DNA of 64,000 nt from Comamonadaceae bacterium (GTDB lineage Bacteria; Pseudomonadota; Gammaproteobacteria; Burkholderiales; Burkholderiaceae_C): the NCBI GenBank assembly GCA_947447355.1, contig CANFJF010000008.1, positions 18,694 through 82,693 on the forward strand. Reading direction: 5' to 3'. Of the stretch, positions 55,465-63,650 are shown in pieces. Under the pieces are notes generated by a model. It was not told the origin of the DNA. It saw only the letters and a program-made list of their open reading frames with translations, and made no database searches. Each line of letters opens with the position of its first letter. Position 1 is the first letter of the stretch. The position numbers and the translations under genes were made by a program.

Positions 55465-56790
55465 TCAACGGTGATTGCTGGTCCTTGAAAGGTTCACGTC
55501 AAATGAGGTGACCTGGCTGGCTTGGTTGCCCCATGCGCTGCGCAGGTAGGTCAGCAAGCTGGCCACTTCCGTGTCGCTCAAGACCAACAAAAAGGGGGGC
55601 ATGCCGAAAGGCCGCGGGTTGCCGGCCGTGGCTGGCGCATAGCCGCCGTTCAAGACAATTTGCACCAGGTTAGCGGTTGACGCCATCGTCACCGCACGGT
55701 TGCCCGCCAGCGCCGGGTAAGCGCCTGTCACACCCTGGCCTTGATCGCCGTGGCATTGGGCGCAATTGTTGTCGTACAGCTTGGCGCCAGCCCGAGCCAA
55801 GGGCGAGGTCGCCACCGCTTCGGCCTTGGGTCCGCGTGCGGCTGTCGGCAAGGCGTCTGCGTCATGCAGGGTGGGCGGCAGAGATTTTAAAAACACCGCC
55901 ATTGAACGCAGGTCGTCATTGCTCATGTGCTGCGTGCTGTTGCGCACCACTTCAGCCATCGGGCCTAAGACCGAGGCACCGGGCGCAATACCGGTCTTTA
56001 ACAGTGTGACGATGTCTTTCAAATCCCACTTCGACAAACCCGCTTCAGCGTTTTCAGTGAGGGCCGGGGCGTACCAGTTTTGCATTGGAATCAAACCGCC
56101 AGCCATGTTGAGCTGGTTGCTGCCGCCCAGAGAGTCGCGTGCGGAATGGCAAGCCGAGCAATGACCGAGGCCTCGCACCAAGTAAGCGCCACGATTCCAG
56201 TCAGCAGTTTGAAGGGGTTCGGGCTCAAAAGTGCCGGGGGTGAAGTACAGGGCACGCCACACCGCCAGCGCGATTTGCGTGTTGAAAGGCCAGCGCAAGG
56301 TGTGGGCCTGCGCCGGCGCGGACACCGGTGGCAAGCTTTGCAAATACGCGTGCATCGCGTCAGCGTCAGCGCGGGTCACTTCGGTGTAGTTGGTGTACGG
56401 AAAAGCCGGGTACAGCAGGCGACCGTCTTGCGAGCGGCCGTTGTGCAACGCACGCCAGAAGTCGCCTGAGCTCCACGTGCCTAAGCCGGTCTTGGCGTCG
56501 GGCGTGAGGTTGCTGGAGAAGACGGTGCCGAAGGGCGTTTCAATGCCGCGACCTCCCGCAAACGGCTCCCCGCCGCGCGAGGTGTGGCAACTCATGCAGT
56601 TGCCGGCGCGGGTCAGGTAGTCACCGCGTGCCAACAGCGCTGGACTGGCCGGCGCGGCGACGTTGCCCGTGGTGATGGGAACGATGCGGGTTTCATCGCG
56701 GGTGTTGAGAAGCCACAGCAGGGCCAACACCAGCGTGGCGACCGCCAAGGCCAACCAGGCCAGACGTTTGAGCAGTTGGGTGCGTTTCAT
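55465..56790 (-). CDS. Triheme cytochrome c subunit (AldF/AdhB-type)
   Basis: A 441-residue protein with an N-terminal membrane anchor (LAWLALAVATLVLALLWLLN) and three CxxCH heme sites: CMSCH, CSACH and CAQCH. Three-heme cytochromes of this size are the electron-acceptor subunits of periplasmic alcohol or aldehyde dehydrogenases and of molybdenum aldehyde oxidoreductases. No catalytic subunit lies next to it; the only candidate in the window is the IorA/IorB pair 43 kb away. ATG 56790 overlaps the upstream cytochrome stop (ATGA). Confidence 0.9.
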   Translation of the reverse strand: MKRTQLLKRLAWLALAVATLVLALLWLLNTRDETRIVPITTGNVAAPASPALLARGDYLTRAGNCMSCHTSRGGEPFAGGRGIETPFGTVFSSNLTPDAKTGLGTWSSGDFWRALHNGRSQDGRLLYPAFPYTNYTEVTRADADAMHAYLQSLPPVSAPAQAHTLRWPFNTQIALAVWRALYFTPGTFEPEPLQTADWNRGAYLVRGLGHCSACHSARDSLGGSNQLNMAGGLIPMQNWYAPALTENAEAGLSKWDLKDIVTLLKTGIAPGASVLGPMAEVVRNSTQHMSNDDLRSMAVFLKSLPPTLHDADALPTAARGPKAEAVATSPLARAGAKLYDNNCAQCHGDQGQGVTGAYPALAGNRAVTMASTANLVQIVLNGGYAPATAGNPRPFGMPPFLLVLSDTEVASLLTYLRSAWGNQASQVTSFDVNLSRTSNHR

Positions 56791-57572
56791 TTCAGCACTC
56801 CCGTGGATTGCGGCAGTGGCACGTGACCGCAAGCGGGCACGGCAACGTTTGTGAGCATGACCGGAGCGTAAAGTGCTGGGGCGCTGTTGGCGGGCACTGC
56901 TTGCGCGGCCAGCCAAGTGGAGGCGGCGTTGATGTCAGCCAAGCTCAGGTTTTCGGCCACGTGAGCCATGCAGTCAGGGGCGTGGGCGCGGCGCTTGCCG
57001 GCCTTCCAGGCACCGAGTTGCGCATTCACATAGTCACGTGGCAAACCCAACAAACCGGGGACTTGCGGCAACACGCCCGTCATGCTTGTGCCGTGGCACT
57101 GCACGCAGGCGGGGATCTGTCGGGCAGGGTCACCGTTCATCACCAATTGCCGGCCTTGCTCTAGCAATGCCGCTGACGCAGTGGCGGGTTGCGGTGGCGG
57201 GTAAGCCACTTTCAAGTCGGCAAAGTACTCTGCAATTTCCAGCAAGTAAGCGTCAGTCAGGGGCTCGACCATTTGCGTCATCAGTCCGTAATGGCGACGG
57301 CCTTCGCGGAAGTGCAGCAGCTGGTTGTACAGGTAGGCGGCGGGCTTGCCAGCCAAGCGCGGGTAATAGCCGTCGGGAGCCGCGCGGCCTTGAGGTCCAT
57401 GGCAGGCCGTGCACGCTTGCGTCCGCTGGGCAATGGTGTTCTCAAACGTCGCTGACCAAGCCGGACCCGCCAGCGCAGCTGCGAGGCCAAGCGTCGTCAC
57501 ACTCCGCAAGAGGGTTGAGCTGAATGGCCAAAAAAGATAGGAGCGAAGGCTCAAAAATGACACGATGGACAA
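56787..57572 (-). CDS. Diheme cytochrome c (c4-like)
   Basis: A 261-residue periplasmic cytochrome. A hydrophobic leader (LFWPFSSTLLRSVTTLGLAAALAG) is followed by two heme sites, CTACH and CVQCH, in separate c4-like domains (PRLAGKPAAYLYNQLLHFREG, VPGLLGLPRDYVNAQLGAWKAGKR). It is the first gene of a two-gene operon with the triheme cytochrome. The start is uncertain: the frame opens with TTG at 57572 and GTG at 57563. Redox partners are inferred. Confidence 0.88.
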   Translation of the reverse strand: MSIVSFLSLRSYLFWPFSSTLLRSVTTLGLAAALAGPAWSATFENTIAQRTQACTACHGPQGRAAPDGYYPRLAGKPAAYLYNQLLHFREGRRHYGLMTQMVEPLTDAYLLEIAEYFADLKVAYPPPQPATASAALLEQGRQLVMNGDPARQIPACVQCHGTSMTGVLPQVPGLLGLPRDYVNAQLGAWKAGKRRAHAPDCMAHVAENLSLADINAASTWLAAQAVPANSAPALYAPVMLTNVAVPACGHVPLPQSTGVLK

Positions 57573-57668
57573 CTTGTTTCTGACGAAGGCTGAAGCCTAG
57601 TGAGTTTGCGAGGATCAGCTTTTGATTATGAAACGATCTGAACAACCGTTGCAAGCCAAGCTCTTTTT

Positions 57669-57850
57669 GTCACTGCGAGCTACAAATTTTCCGTCACTGC
57701 AAGCGAAGCGCGGTAGTCCATCTGTTTTGTCACTGCGAGCGCAGCGTGGCAGACCAGGAGCCCGAATTCGGATCCATGGATGGCCGCGCTGCGCTCGCCA
57801 TGTCGGAAAAGCGAATCTCCATGACGGATGCGCAACTTGGCCATGACGGA
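57669..57850. repeat. Palindromic repeat cluster (family 1)
   Basis: Several left arms (GTCACTGCGAGC, CGTCACTGCAAGCGAAGCGC, GTCACTGCGAGCGCAGCG) are followed by the linker CAGGAGCCCGAATTCGGA and a right arm (GGATGGCCGCGCTGCGC then TCGCCATGTCGG). Partial copies run to about 57850, next to the ferredoxin stop. The linker is the complement of one at the right end of the window. Confidence 0.9.
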
Positions 57851-57854
57851 TGAG

Positions 57855-58166
57855 CTACTTCGCCACCACCAAGTCAGAAGCCGGGTAAGCCACGCAGGGC
57901 AGAAACCAGCCTCCCGCTTTTTCTTCCGCACTCAAGCCTGGCCATTCCATTCGGTACGTCACGCGGCCACTTTGCAGGTGGCAAATGCAGGTTCGGCAAA
58001 CGCCATTGCGGCAGGAACTCTGCAGTTCGTGCCCGGCGGCCAAAGCGGACAGCAGCACCGTTTGATCTGCGCTGGCTGCAAATGATGTGGGTTGCGAATC
58101 GAGCTGGACTTGAAAGATGATGGATGCGGTTGAAGTGTTGGGCACAGCCGTGATTTTGCCGAACAA
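57855..58166 (-). CDS. Plant-type [2Fe-2S] ferredoxin
   Basis: A 103-residue ferredoxin. Cluster ligands are CRNGVCRTC with the fourth Cys in GGWFLPCVAYP, in the standard spacing. It would carry electrons to an oxygenase or reductase. The frame starts with TTG (58166); a GTG at 58148 is an alternative. It lies directly downstream of the OFA-transporter relic and may have been its operon partner. Confidence 0.85.
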   Translation of the reverse strand: MFGKITAVPNTSTASIIFQVQLDSQPTSFAASADQTVLLSALAAGHELQSSCRNGVCRTCICHLQSGRVTYRMEWPGLSAEEKAGGWFLPCVAYPASDLVVAK

Positions 58167-58179
58167 AGAGTGCGTTTGT

Positions 58180-58484
58180 TTAGAAAAACTTCGCCGCCGT
58201 CATCGATGTTCGGTAAACACGCCAAACCAGCGCCAGACCGACCCCCGCCCAAGCGAACACCAACAGCAGCGGGCCCATGACGCTGGCATTAGCCCAAACA
58301 GTCAGAAGGCGGTCACGCTGGCCATGGCCGCCTATCAAAGCCCCAGCAAAGACTTCTTGCAGCGTTGGTGAAGCCATGCCGATCACGACAATGCCAGCGT
58401 GGCCAGTGGCACCAGCCAGCGGTTGAAGCCGGGGCCGGACGCCATGCGTTCTTTGTCGAGCCAATCGATGCGGTCATTGGACAC
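58180..58484 (-). pseudogene. Deletion relic of an OFA-family MFS transporter
   Basis: From GTG 58484 the minus strand reads VSNDRIDWLDKERMASGPGF then NRWLVP, the standard N-terminus of OFA (oxalate/formate antiporter-like) transporters, and hits a stop after 35 codons. In another frame, LQEVFAGALIGGHGQRDRLL then TVWANASVMGPLLLV and a final membrane segment ending AAKFF match the family's C-terminal part (the VGAIHGRLLTAWA region). About 350 central codons are missing. Frame shift and loss imply a non-functional relic. Confidence 0.75.
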
Positions 58485-58679
58485 GCTGAATCTTTCTGGT
58501 CCGTGAAGATCGAACCGAAGATTTTCAACGCAGAAGTACCTTTCCCCCAGCCTTGCGGTTGCCTGGATTTGACGTGTATCTCTAGCTCATTAGCGGTTAA
58601 TGGAAATTGCGGCGACAATTCCGCTCTTTCAAAAATTCCTGCGGCTCTTCAAGAAGCAGGTTCCAACACCCTATTTTCA

Positions 58680-59198
58680 ATGTCCAGTTACCTCGTCAGA
58701 CCCGCCACTATTCGCGATGCCAAAGCCATCGCCCAGATTCACGTCACTGCCGCCCAAGCCGCTTACAAGGGCTTGTTGCCCGACGACCAGATCAATCCCC
58801 CGACCGTCGAAAAACGCCAAGCTTACTGGCGCGAAGCCATCGAATACAGCGAACCGCAAGTGCAGGTCGTCACCAAGAACGACGATATCGTTGGTTTCGT
58901 CGGCTTTGACCGGTCGCGCGACAAAGGCACGCCATCCACCATGGGTGAAATCTGGTCGCTCTACGTTTTGCCTACAGAGTGTGGCCAAGGCGCGGGCGTG
59001 GCCCTGTGGGACGCAGCCAATGACGGTCTGAAAGAAGAAGGCTGCAACAACGTCAGCGTCTGGGTGCCCGTTCGCAACGAGCGCGCCATGAGCTTCTTTG
59101 AGCACGCCGGTTTCAAGCGCGAAATGACCTCGCTCAAAACCGTCCCGGTCGGCATTGCCCGGCTGGAAGAAATTCGCCTGAAGCGGGCGCTGGGTTAA
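58680..59198 (+). CDS. GNAT-family N-acetyltransferase
   Basis: A 172-residue acetyltransferase. The fold is visible as VRPATIRDAKAIAQIHVTAA, IWSLYVLPTECGQGAGVALWDAA (with a variant Q/RxxGxG/A acetyl-CoA loop) and VWVPVRNERAMSFFEHAGFK. The frame is open upstream to 58365 by chance, but homology begins at ATG 58680. Acceptor unknown. It is divergent from the transporter relic and followed by a repeat cluster. Confidence 0.86.
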   Translation: MSSYLVRPATIRDAKAIAQIHVTAAQAAYKGLLPDDQINPPTVEKRQAYWREAIEYSEPQVQVVTKNDDIVGFVGFDRSRDKGTPSTMGEIWSLYVLPTECGQGAGVALWDAANDGLKEEGCNNVSVWVPVRNERAMSFFEHAGFKREMTSLKTVPVGIARLEEIRLKRALG

Positions 59199-59218
59199 GG
59201 GATATTGAAATATCCTTT

Positions 59219-59455
59219 CGTCACTGCGCAAAACCTCCGTCACTGCGAGGGTCGCCTCCGTCACTGCGAGGTTCGCCTCCGTCACTGCGAGCGTAGCGCG
59301 GCAGTCCAGGAGCCCGCATTCGCAGTCATGGATTGCCACGCTTCGCTCGCAATGACGGCGCAGTCATGGATTGCCACGCTTCGCTCGCAATGACGGCGCA
59401 GTCATGGATTGCCACGCTTCGCTCCCAATGACGGGTTTCATCGCTCGCAATGACG
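59219..59455. repeat. Palindromic repeat cluster (family 1) with a 38-bp tandem triplet
   Basis: Left half-arms (CCGTCACTGCGAGG-type, 59248 onwards, three short copies) lead into a full left arm, then three tandem copies beginning CAGTCATGGATTGCCACGC at 59323, 59361 and 59399, giving a 38-bp period. The last copy carries a C for G (CTCCCAATG). It ends about 15 bases before the dusC start. Confidence 0.92.
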
Positions 59456-59471
59456 ATAAAGACCCGTCGCC

Positions 59472-60470
59472 ATGACGGTGCTGCTTGCGCCCATGGAGGG
59501 GTTGCTCGACTTTGTGTTGCGCGACATCCTCACCCGTGTGGGCGGCATTGACCGCTGCGTTTCGGAATTCATTCGCATCACCGACCAGCTCTTGCCTGAG
59601 CGGGTCTTCATTCGCATCGTGCCCGAGCTGCTGAATGGCAGTCGCACGCCAGCCGGCGTGCCGGTGCGAGCGCAACTGCTGGGCTCAGACCCTCACTGCA
59701 TGGCCGACAACGCAGCGCGGTTGGCCGAGATGGGCTCTGCCGGTATCGACCTTAACTTTGGTTGTCCGGCCAACATCGTCAACCGCCATGGCGGCGGTGC
59801 GGCGCTGTTGAAAGACCCTGAATGCATTGGCCGCATCGTGGCGGCAGTTCGTCGTGCGGTGCCCGCCGGTGTGCCGGTGTCAGCCAAGATGCGGCTCGGT
59901 TTCAACGACGACGCGCAGGCCGAAGATTGCGCCCAAGCGATTGACAGCGCGGGTGCGTGTGAGTTGGTGGTACACGCCCGCACCAAGGCCGATGGTTACC
60001 GTCCGCCGGCTTACTGGGAGCGCATCGCTGATATTCGCCAGGTGGTGAGTTTGCCGGTGGTCGCCAATGGCGAAATTTGGAGTCTTGCTGACGCTCAGCG
60101 CTGTCGCGATGTGAGCGGCTGCGACATGCTGATGATCGGCCGTGGTGCCGTGGCAGACCCCGGCTTGGGTTGGGCGATTCAAGGCGGTGCGTCAGCCGCG
60201 CTGACATGGCCGATGCTGCTGCCGCACATCGCGGAATTTTGGCTTCTGGTGTGTTCGCGGCTAGACGCTAAATCCCGTGCCGGTCGTTTGAAGCAGTGGT
60301 TGAATTTTTTGCGCCGGCGGTTTCCTGAAGCCGAGGCCGCTTATCAGCAACTCAAGACCGTGAACGATCCGGTCTTGATTGGAGACTGGTTGGCTCGACA
60401 ACAAGAGCCTCTTAAGTGGAGCCATCCACTGCCCCGTCATGGCGAGCGAAGCGCCGCCATCCATCTTTGA
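59472..60470 (+). CDS. dusC: tRNA-dihydrouridine synthase (DusC type) with repeat-derived C-terminus
   Basis: A 332-residue flavoenzyme that reduces uridine in tRNA. LLAPMEGLLDFVLRDIL near the N-terminus, the catalytic Cys in DLNFGCPANIVNRHGGGAALL, VSAKMRLGFNDD and GRGAVADPGLGWAI match Dus proteins. The family usually ends near the LKTVNDPVLIGDWL region; the final codons (PLPRHGERSAAIHL) are encoded by a family 1 repeat arm. Repeats also lie immediately before its start. The DusC assignment (U16) follows from the overall pattern. Confidence 0.9.
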   Translation: MTVLLAPMEGLLDFVLRDILTRVGGIDRCVSEFIRITDQLLPERVFIRIVPELLNGSRTPAGVPVRAQLLGSDPHCMADNAARLAEMGSAGIDLNFGCPANIVNRHGGGAALLKDPECIGRIVAAVRRAVPAGVPVSAKMRLGFNDDAQAEDCAQAIDSAGACELVVHARTKADGYRPPAYWERIADIRQVVSLPVVANGEIWSLADAQRCRDVSGCDMLMIGRGAVADPGLGWAIQGGASAALTWPMLLPHIAEFWLLVCSRLDAKSRAGRLKQWLNFLRRRFPEAEAAYQQLKTVNDPVLIGDWLARQQEPLKWSHPLPRHGERSAAIHL

Positions 60471-60707
60471 GGCGCGCGGTGATGGACTGCCGCGCTTCGC
60501 TCGCAGTGACGAAGGACGCGCCATGACGAAATTTCCGTCACTGCGAGGCTAGGCCGCGGCAGTCCATGGCCCCGGATGCAGGTTCATGGATTGCCGCGCT
60601 GCGCTCGCAATGACGAAATGATGGATTGCCGCGCTTCGCTCGCAATGACGAAATGATGGATTGCCGCGCTTCGCTCGCAATGACCGATGAGACGCTTGCA
60701 ATGACTG
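60435..60707. repeat. Palindromic repeat cluster (family 1) with a 35-bp tandem pair
   Basis: It begins inside dusC with a left arm (CGTCATGGCGAGCGAAGCGC), then a right arm, a partial left arm (CGTCACTGCGAGGC), and tandem right arms each starting ATGGATTGCCGCGCTTCGC at 60621 and 60656 (35-bp period), after another copy at 60587. The block stops next to the stop of the downstream Bug gene. Confidence 0.9.
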
Positions 60708-60711
60708 CGCT

Positions 60712-61677
60712 TCAGTCGATCTTCGCGCCTGATGCTTTCACGACTTTGGCCATCCGCTCGTAGTCTACGGCCAGCAACTTGGCGAAGTCGGGGTTGCTGA
60801 TGTAAGACGGCTCGATGCCTTGCTTGTCAAGGCGCTCGAGCACCACCGGGTCTTTGAGCAATTTACCGATCGCCGTGTGTACGCGGTTGATGTCGGCGGC
60901 GGGTGTTGCGGCCGGGCCGAGCAGACCAAACCAGGAGTCGAACTGGTAGCCCGGCAAACCGCTTTCAGCGATGGTCGGGATCTCAGGCAAATACTTGGAG
61001 CGTTTCGGTGAGGTCACACCAATCAGGCGCAGCCGGCTGTCTTTGGCAAAGGCCAGTGCGCCGATGCTGGCGGCAATGACGGCTTGTGCGCGTCCGGAGA
61101 TCACTTCATTGATGGCCTCGCCGGTGGCTTTGAGCGGCAGGTGCACCACATCGATGCCGGCCAAGCCGCAGAAGTAAGCCATCGACAAGTGTGTGGCACT
61201 GCCGATGCCCGCGCTGGCGTAGTTCATCTTGCCAGGGTTGCTCTTGGCATAGCGAATGAATTCAGCGGCATTCTTGGCGGGCACATCGGGGTTGATCATC
61301 AACACATAACCAGCTGTGCCGATATAGGCCATCGGTGCGAAATCTTTTTGTGGGTCAAAGCTTAATTTTGGATAGAGCGAGCCGCTGATGTTGTGGCTGG
61401 CCGCCGCCATCACCATGGTTTGGCTGTCAGGCGCGGCTTTGGCGACATAGCCGGTGCCGACCGTGCCGCCAGCACCCGGCCGGTTTTCGATGATGACGGT
61501 TTGGCCGAGAGCGATGGCCAGTTCGTTGGAGATCGCGCGGGCCAGCAGGTCTTGCACGCCACCGGCTGCAAAAGGCACCACGATGCGCCCTGTGCGCTCA
61601 GTGCGCTGTGTTTGCGCCATGCTGGTGCCGGCGGCTAGAGCCAAGCTGGCACCGATGAAGTTTCTACGATCGATCAT
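60712..61677 (-). CDS. Bug-family solute-binding protein (5)
   Basis: A 321-residue receptor. Its leader (DRRNFIGASLALAAGTSMA) contains a twin-arginine, so Tat export is possible. RIVVPFAAGGVQDLLARAIS, VIIENRPGAGGTVGTGYVA and the C-terminus ending VVKASGAKID are typical. It starts 8 bases after the argE-type gene, so the two are likely co-transcribed; the receptor may bind an acylated amino acid or a related carboxylate. ATG 61677 is chosen over 61737. Confidence 0.9.
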   Translation of the reverse strand: MIDRRNFIGASLALAAGTSMAQTQRTERTGRIVVPFAAGGVQDLLARAISNELAIALGQTVIIENRPGAGGTVGTGYVAKAAPDSQTMVMAAASHNISGSLYPKLSFDPQKDFAPMAYIGTAGYVLMINPDVPAKNAAEFIRYAKSNPGKMNYASAGIGSATHLSMAYFCGLAGIDVVHLPLKATGEAINEVISGRAQAVIAASIGALAFAKDSRLRLIGVTSPKRSKYLPEIPTIAESGLPGYQFDSWFGLLGPAATPAADINRVHTAIGKLLKDPVVLERLDKQGIEPSYISNPDFAKLLAVDYERMAKVVKASGAKID

Positions 61678-61685
61678 GGTTTCTT

Positions 61686-62918
61686 TCAGTTCACACAAAT
61701 GTGGTCGGCCAGTCGGCGCATGAAGCGCTCGCACCAAGCCAGCTGCGCGAGCTCAACCCATTCATTGGGTTGGTGTGCCTGCGCAATGTGACCGGGGCCG
61801 CAGACGATGGTCGGCACGCCGGCTTGGTGAAACAAAGCAGCTTCTGTGCCAAAAGACACTTTGCCTCCCTCTCTGCTGCATGCGCTGCTGCTGTCGGTGC
61901 CCGCGCAAGCGAAACAAAGTTTGGCTATGTCGCTGTCGGCCTCCGTGGCAAAACCAGGCAGCACCGAGTTGAGGTGGTGCGTGATGTTGGTGTCTGCCGC
62001 CACGACCCGCATGGCCGGCAGCAGGCTGTCGGCAAACGCCTTGGCTTGCGTGAAAAGGTCTTCTGGCGAGTTCAGGTGGTGGTGGCGAATTTCCCAGGTC
62101 ACATCGCAGTCGCGCGGAATGATGTTGAGCGCTGTGCCGCCATGAATCACGCCGGTGTGGATGGTCGTGTGGGGCACGTCGTAGATCGGGTCGAAAGGGC
62201 CGTCTTTGGCGAGTTGGCGGTGCATCGATTTGAGGTTGGCCACAAACTCGCAAGCGATCTCCACCGCGTTGACACCTTGCGGCGTGAGCGAGGAGTGCGC
62301 CTCAAAACCGCGCACGGACGTTTTGTAGGCGTGCTTGCCTTTGTGCGCCACCACCACCTGCATGCCGGTGGGCTCGCCCACGATGCAACCGGCAGGTTGG
62401 TAGCCGGACTTGACCATGTCAGCGATCATGCGGCGCACGCCAATGCAGCCGACTTCTTCGTCGTAGCTGAAGGCCAAATGCACAGGGCGTTTGAGTTTGC
62501 GTTTGAGCAGTTCGGGCACCATCATCAAGGCGGTGGCGCCGTAGCTTTTCATGTCGGTGACGCCTCGGCCGTACAGGCGGTCGCCAATGATCTGCGCTAC
62601 AAAAGGATCGGTGACCCAAGGTTGGCCGTCAACCGGCACCACGTCGGTGTGGCCGGACAAGACCAATCCGCCGATTTTGGTTTCGCCGTTTTCAGCCGGC
62701 AAGGTCGCCCACAGATTGGCTTTTTGGCCGCTGTCGTCATAGGTGCGGGTGCACTCAATGCCGAGCGCTTCAAGCCAGTTTTGTGTCCACTCAATGATGG
62801 GCAGGTTGCTGTCGCGGGACACCGAGGCGAAGGAAATCCATTTTTCAATCAGCGGCAGGGCGGCGAGGTCGGCGGCTTGCACGGGTGGCTGGACAGCGGT
62901 GGGCAGTGGAGCGTTCAT
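61686..62918 (-). CDS. argE: Acetylornithine deacetylase (ArgE/M20 family)
   Basis: A 410-residue zinc M20 peptidase-family enzyme that removes acetyl from N2-acetylornithine. Metal ligands are in VLSGHTDVVPVDG (His), GRGVTDMKSY (Asp), YDEEVGCIG (Glu pair), GEPTGMQ and a C-terminal CGPGHIAQAHQPNEW (His). ATG 62918 (MNAPLPTAV) is in a normal position; the frame opens at 63005. A Cys-rich stretch (LCFACAGTDSSSACSREGGK) precedes the last conserved block. The Bug receptor follows. Confidence 0.9.
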   Translation of the reverse strand: MNAPLPTAVQPPVQAADLAALPLIEKWISFASVSRDSNLPIIEWTQNWLEALGIECTRTYDDSGQKANLWATLPAENGETKIGGLVLSGHTDVVPVDGQPWVTDPFVAQIIGDRLYGRGVTDMKSYGATALMMVPELLKRKLKRPVHLAFSYDEEVGCIGVRRMIADMVKSGYQPAGCIVGEPTGMQVVVAHKGKHAYKTSVRGFEAHSSLTPQGVNAVEIACEFVANLKSMHRQLAKDGPFDPIYDVPHTTIHTGVIHGGTALNIIPRDCDVTWEIRHHHLNSPEDLFTQAKAFADSLLPAMRVVAADTNITHHLNSVLPGFATEADSDIAKLCFACAGTDSSSACSREGGKVSFGTEAALFHQAGVPTIVCGPGHIAQAHQPNEWVELAQLAWCERFMRRLADHICVN

Positions 62919-63093
62919 GGCGAAAGACCTTGGTGTGCGGTAGCCCATAGAGCAGGCTGGGCTGACTGGCGGGATGGCCAAATAAATTATGACAGGGCAG
63001 GCCATCGTTGAACACAGTTTTGCGACTTAGCAAGGCAAAATCAGTGGGTTCAAAATTTCTCTACGATCCCGCTCTTTTTATTTCAGGAAAAAC

Positions 63094-63603
63094 ATGACCA
63101 ACACTCTTTATGCCAGCTCCATCCCCCTCTTCAAACAAATGCTCGGCGGATTGAAAGGCGTGTTGGCCAAGGCGGAAGCTCACGCCACCGCTAAAAATAT
63201 CGACCCGAATGCCTTGCTGCAAGCGCGTCTTTTTCCCGATATGTTCCCGCTGCTGAAGCAAGTGCAGGTGGCCACTGACTTTGCCAAAGGCGTAGCCCAT
63301 CGGCTGGCCGGTGTCGAGGTGCCATCGATGGACGAAGGCGAGTTAACCTTTGCTGACTTGCAAGCGCGCATCGACAAAGTGCTGGCTTTGATGGACCGCT
63401 TGGACGCGTCTCAGTTTGAAGGCGCAGCCACCCGCGAGATCGTCACGCAAGCCGGCACACCCAAAGAAAAACGCTTCACCGGCCAGTCGTATTTGGTCAA
63501 CTACGGCTTGCCGCATTTCTTCTTTCACACCACCACGGCGTACGACATCCTGCGCCACAACGGTGTGGAAGTGGGTAAGCGGGATTACATCGGGACGTAT
63601 TGA
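63094..63603 (+). CDS. DUF1993 family protein
   Basis: A 169-residue protein of the DUF1993 family, helical and with a DinB-like fold. The core reads YASSIPLFKQMLGGLKGVLA, then DMFPLLKQVQVATDFAKGVAHRLAG and NYGLPHFFFHTTTAYDILRHNGVEVGKRDYIG. No function is established. ATG 63094 has AGGAAAAAC upstream. It is divergent from argE across 175 bases and is followed at once by the tandem repeat block. Confidence 0.9.
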   Translation: MTNTLYASSIPLFKQMLGGLKGVLAKAEAHATAKNIDPNALLQARLFPDMFPLLKQVQVATDFAKGVAHRLAGVEVPSMDEGELTFADLQARIDKVLALMDRLDASQFEGAATREIVTQAGTPKEKRFTGQSYLVNYGLPHFFFHTTTAYDILRHNGVEVGKRDYIGTY

Positions 63604-63650
63604 AGCCAAGCGTTTCTTCATGGCGTACGCAGCGCGACAGTCCACTGTCC

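Noticed and set aside
58365..58679. Upstream extension of the GNAT frame (105 codons)
   Set aside because: Homology starts at ATG 58680; the upstream codons overlap the OFA relic and have no conserved features.
59200..60710. Possible CRISPR array around dusC
   Set aside because: Spacers are not unique, and repeats are inverted and of varying period, matching a palindromic repeat cluster and not a direct-repeat array. No cas genes are present.
61890..61960. Cys-rich stretch in argE as a possible insertion
   Set aside because: No repeat signature and the frame and flanking motifs fit normal M20 length; probably a variable loop.
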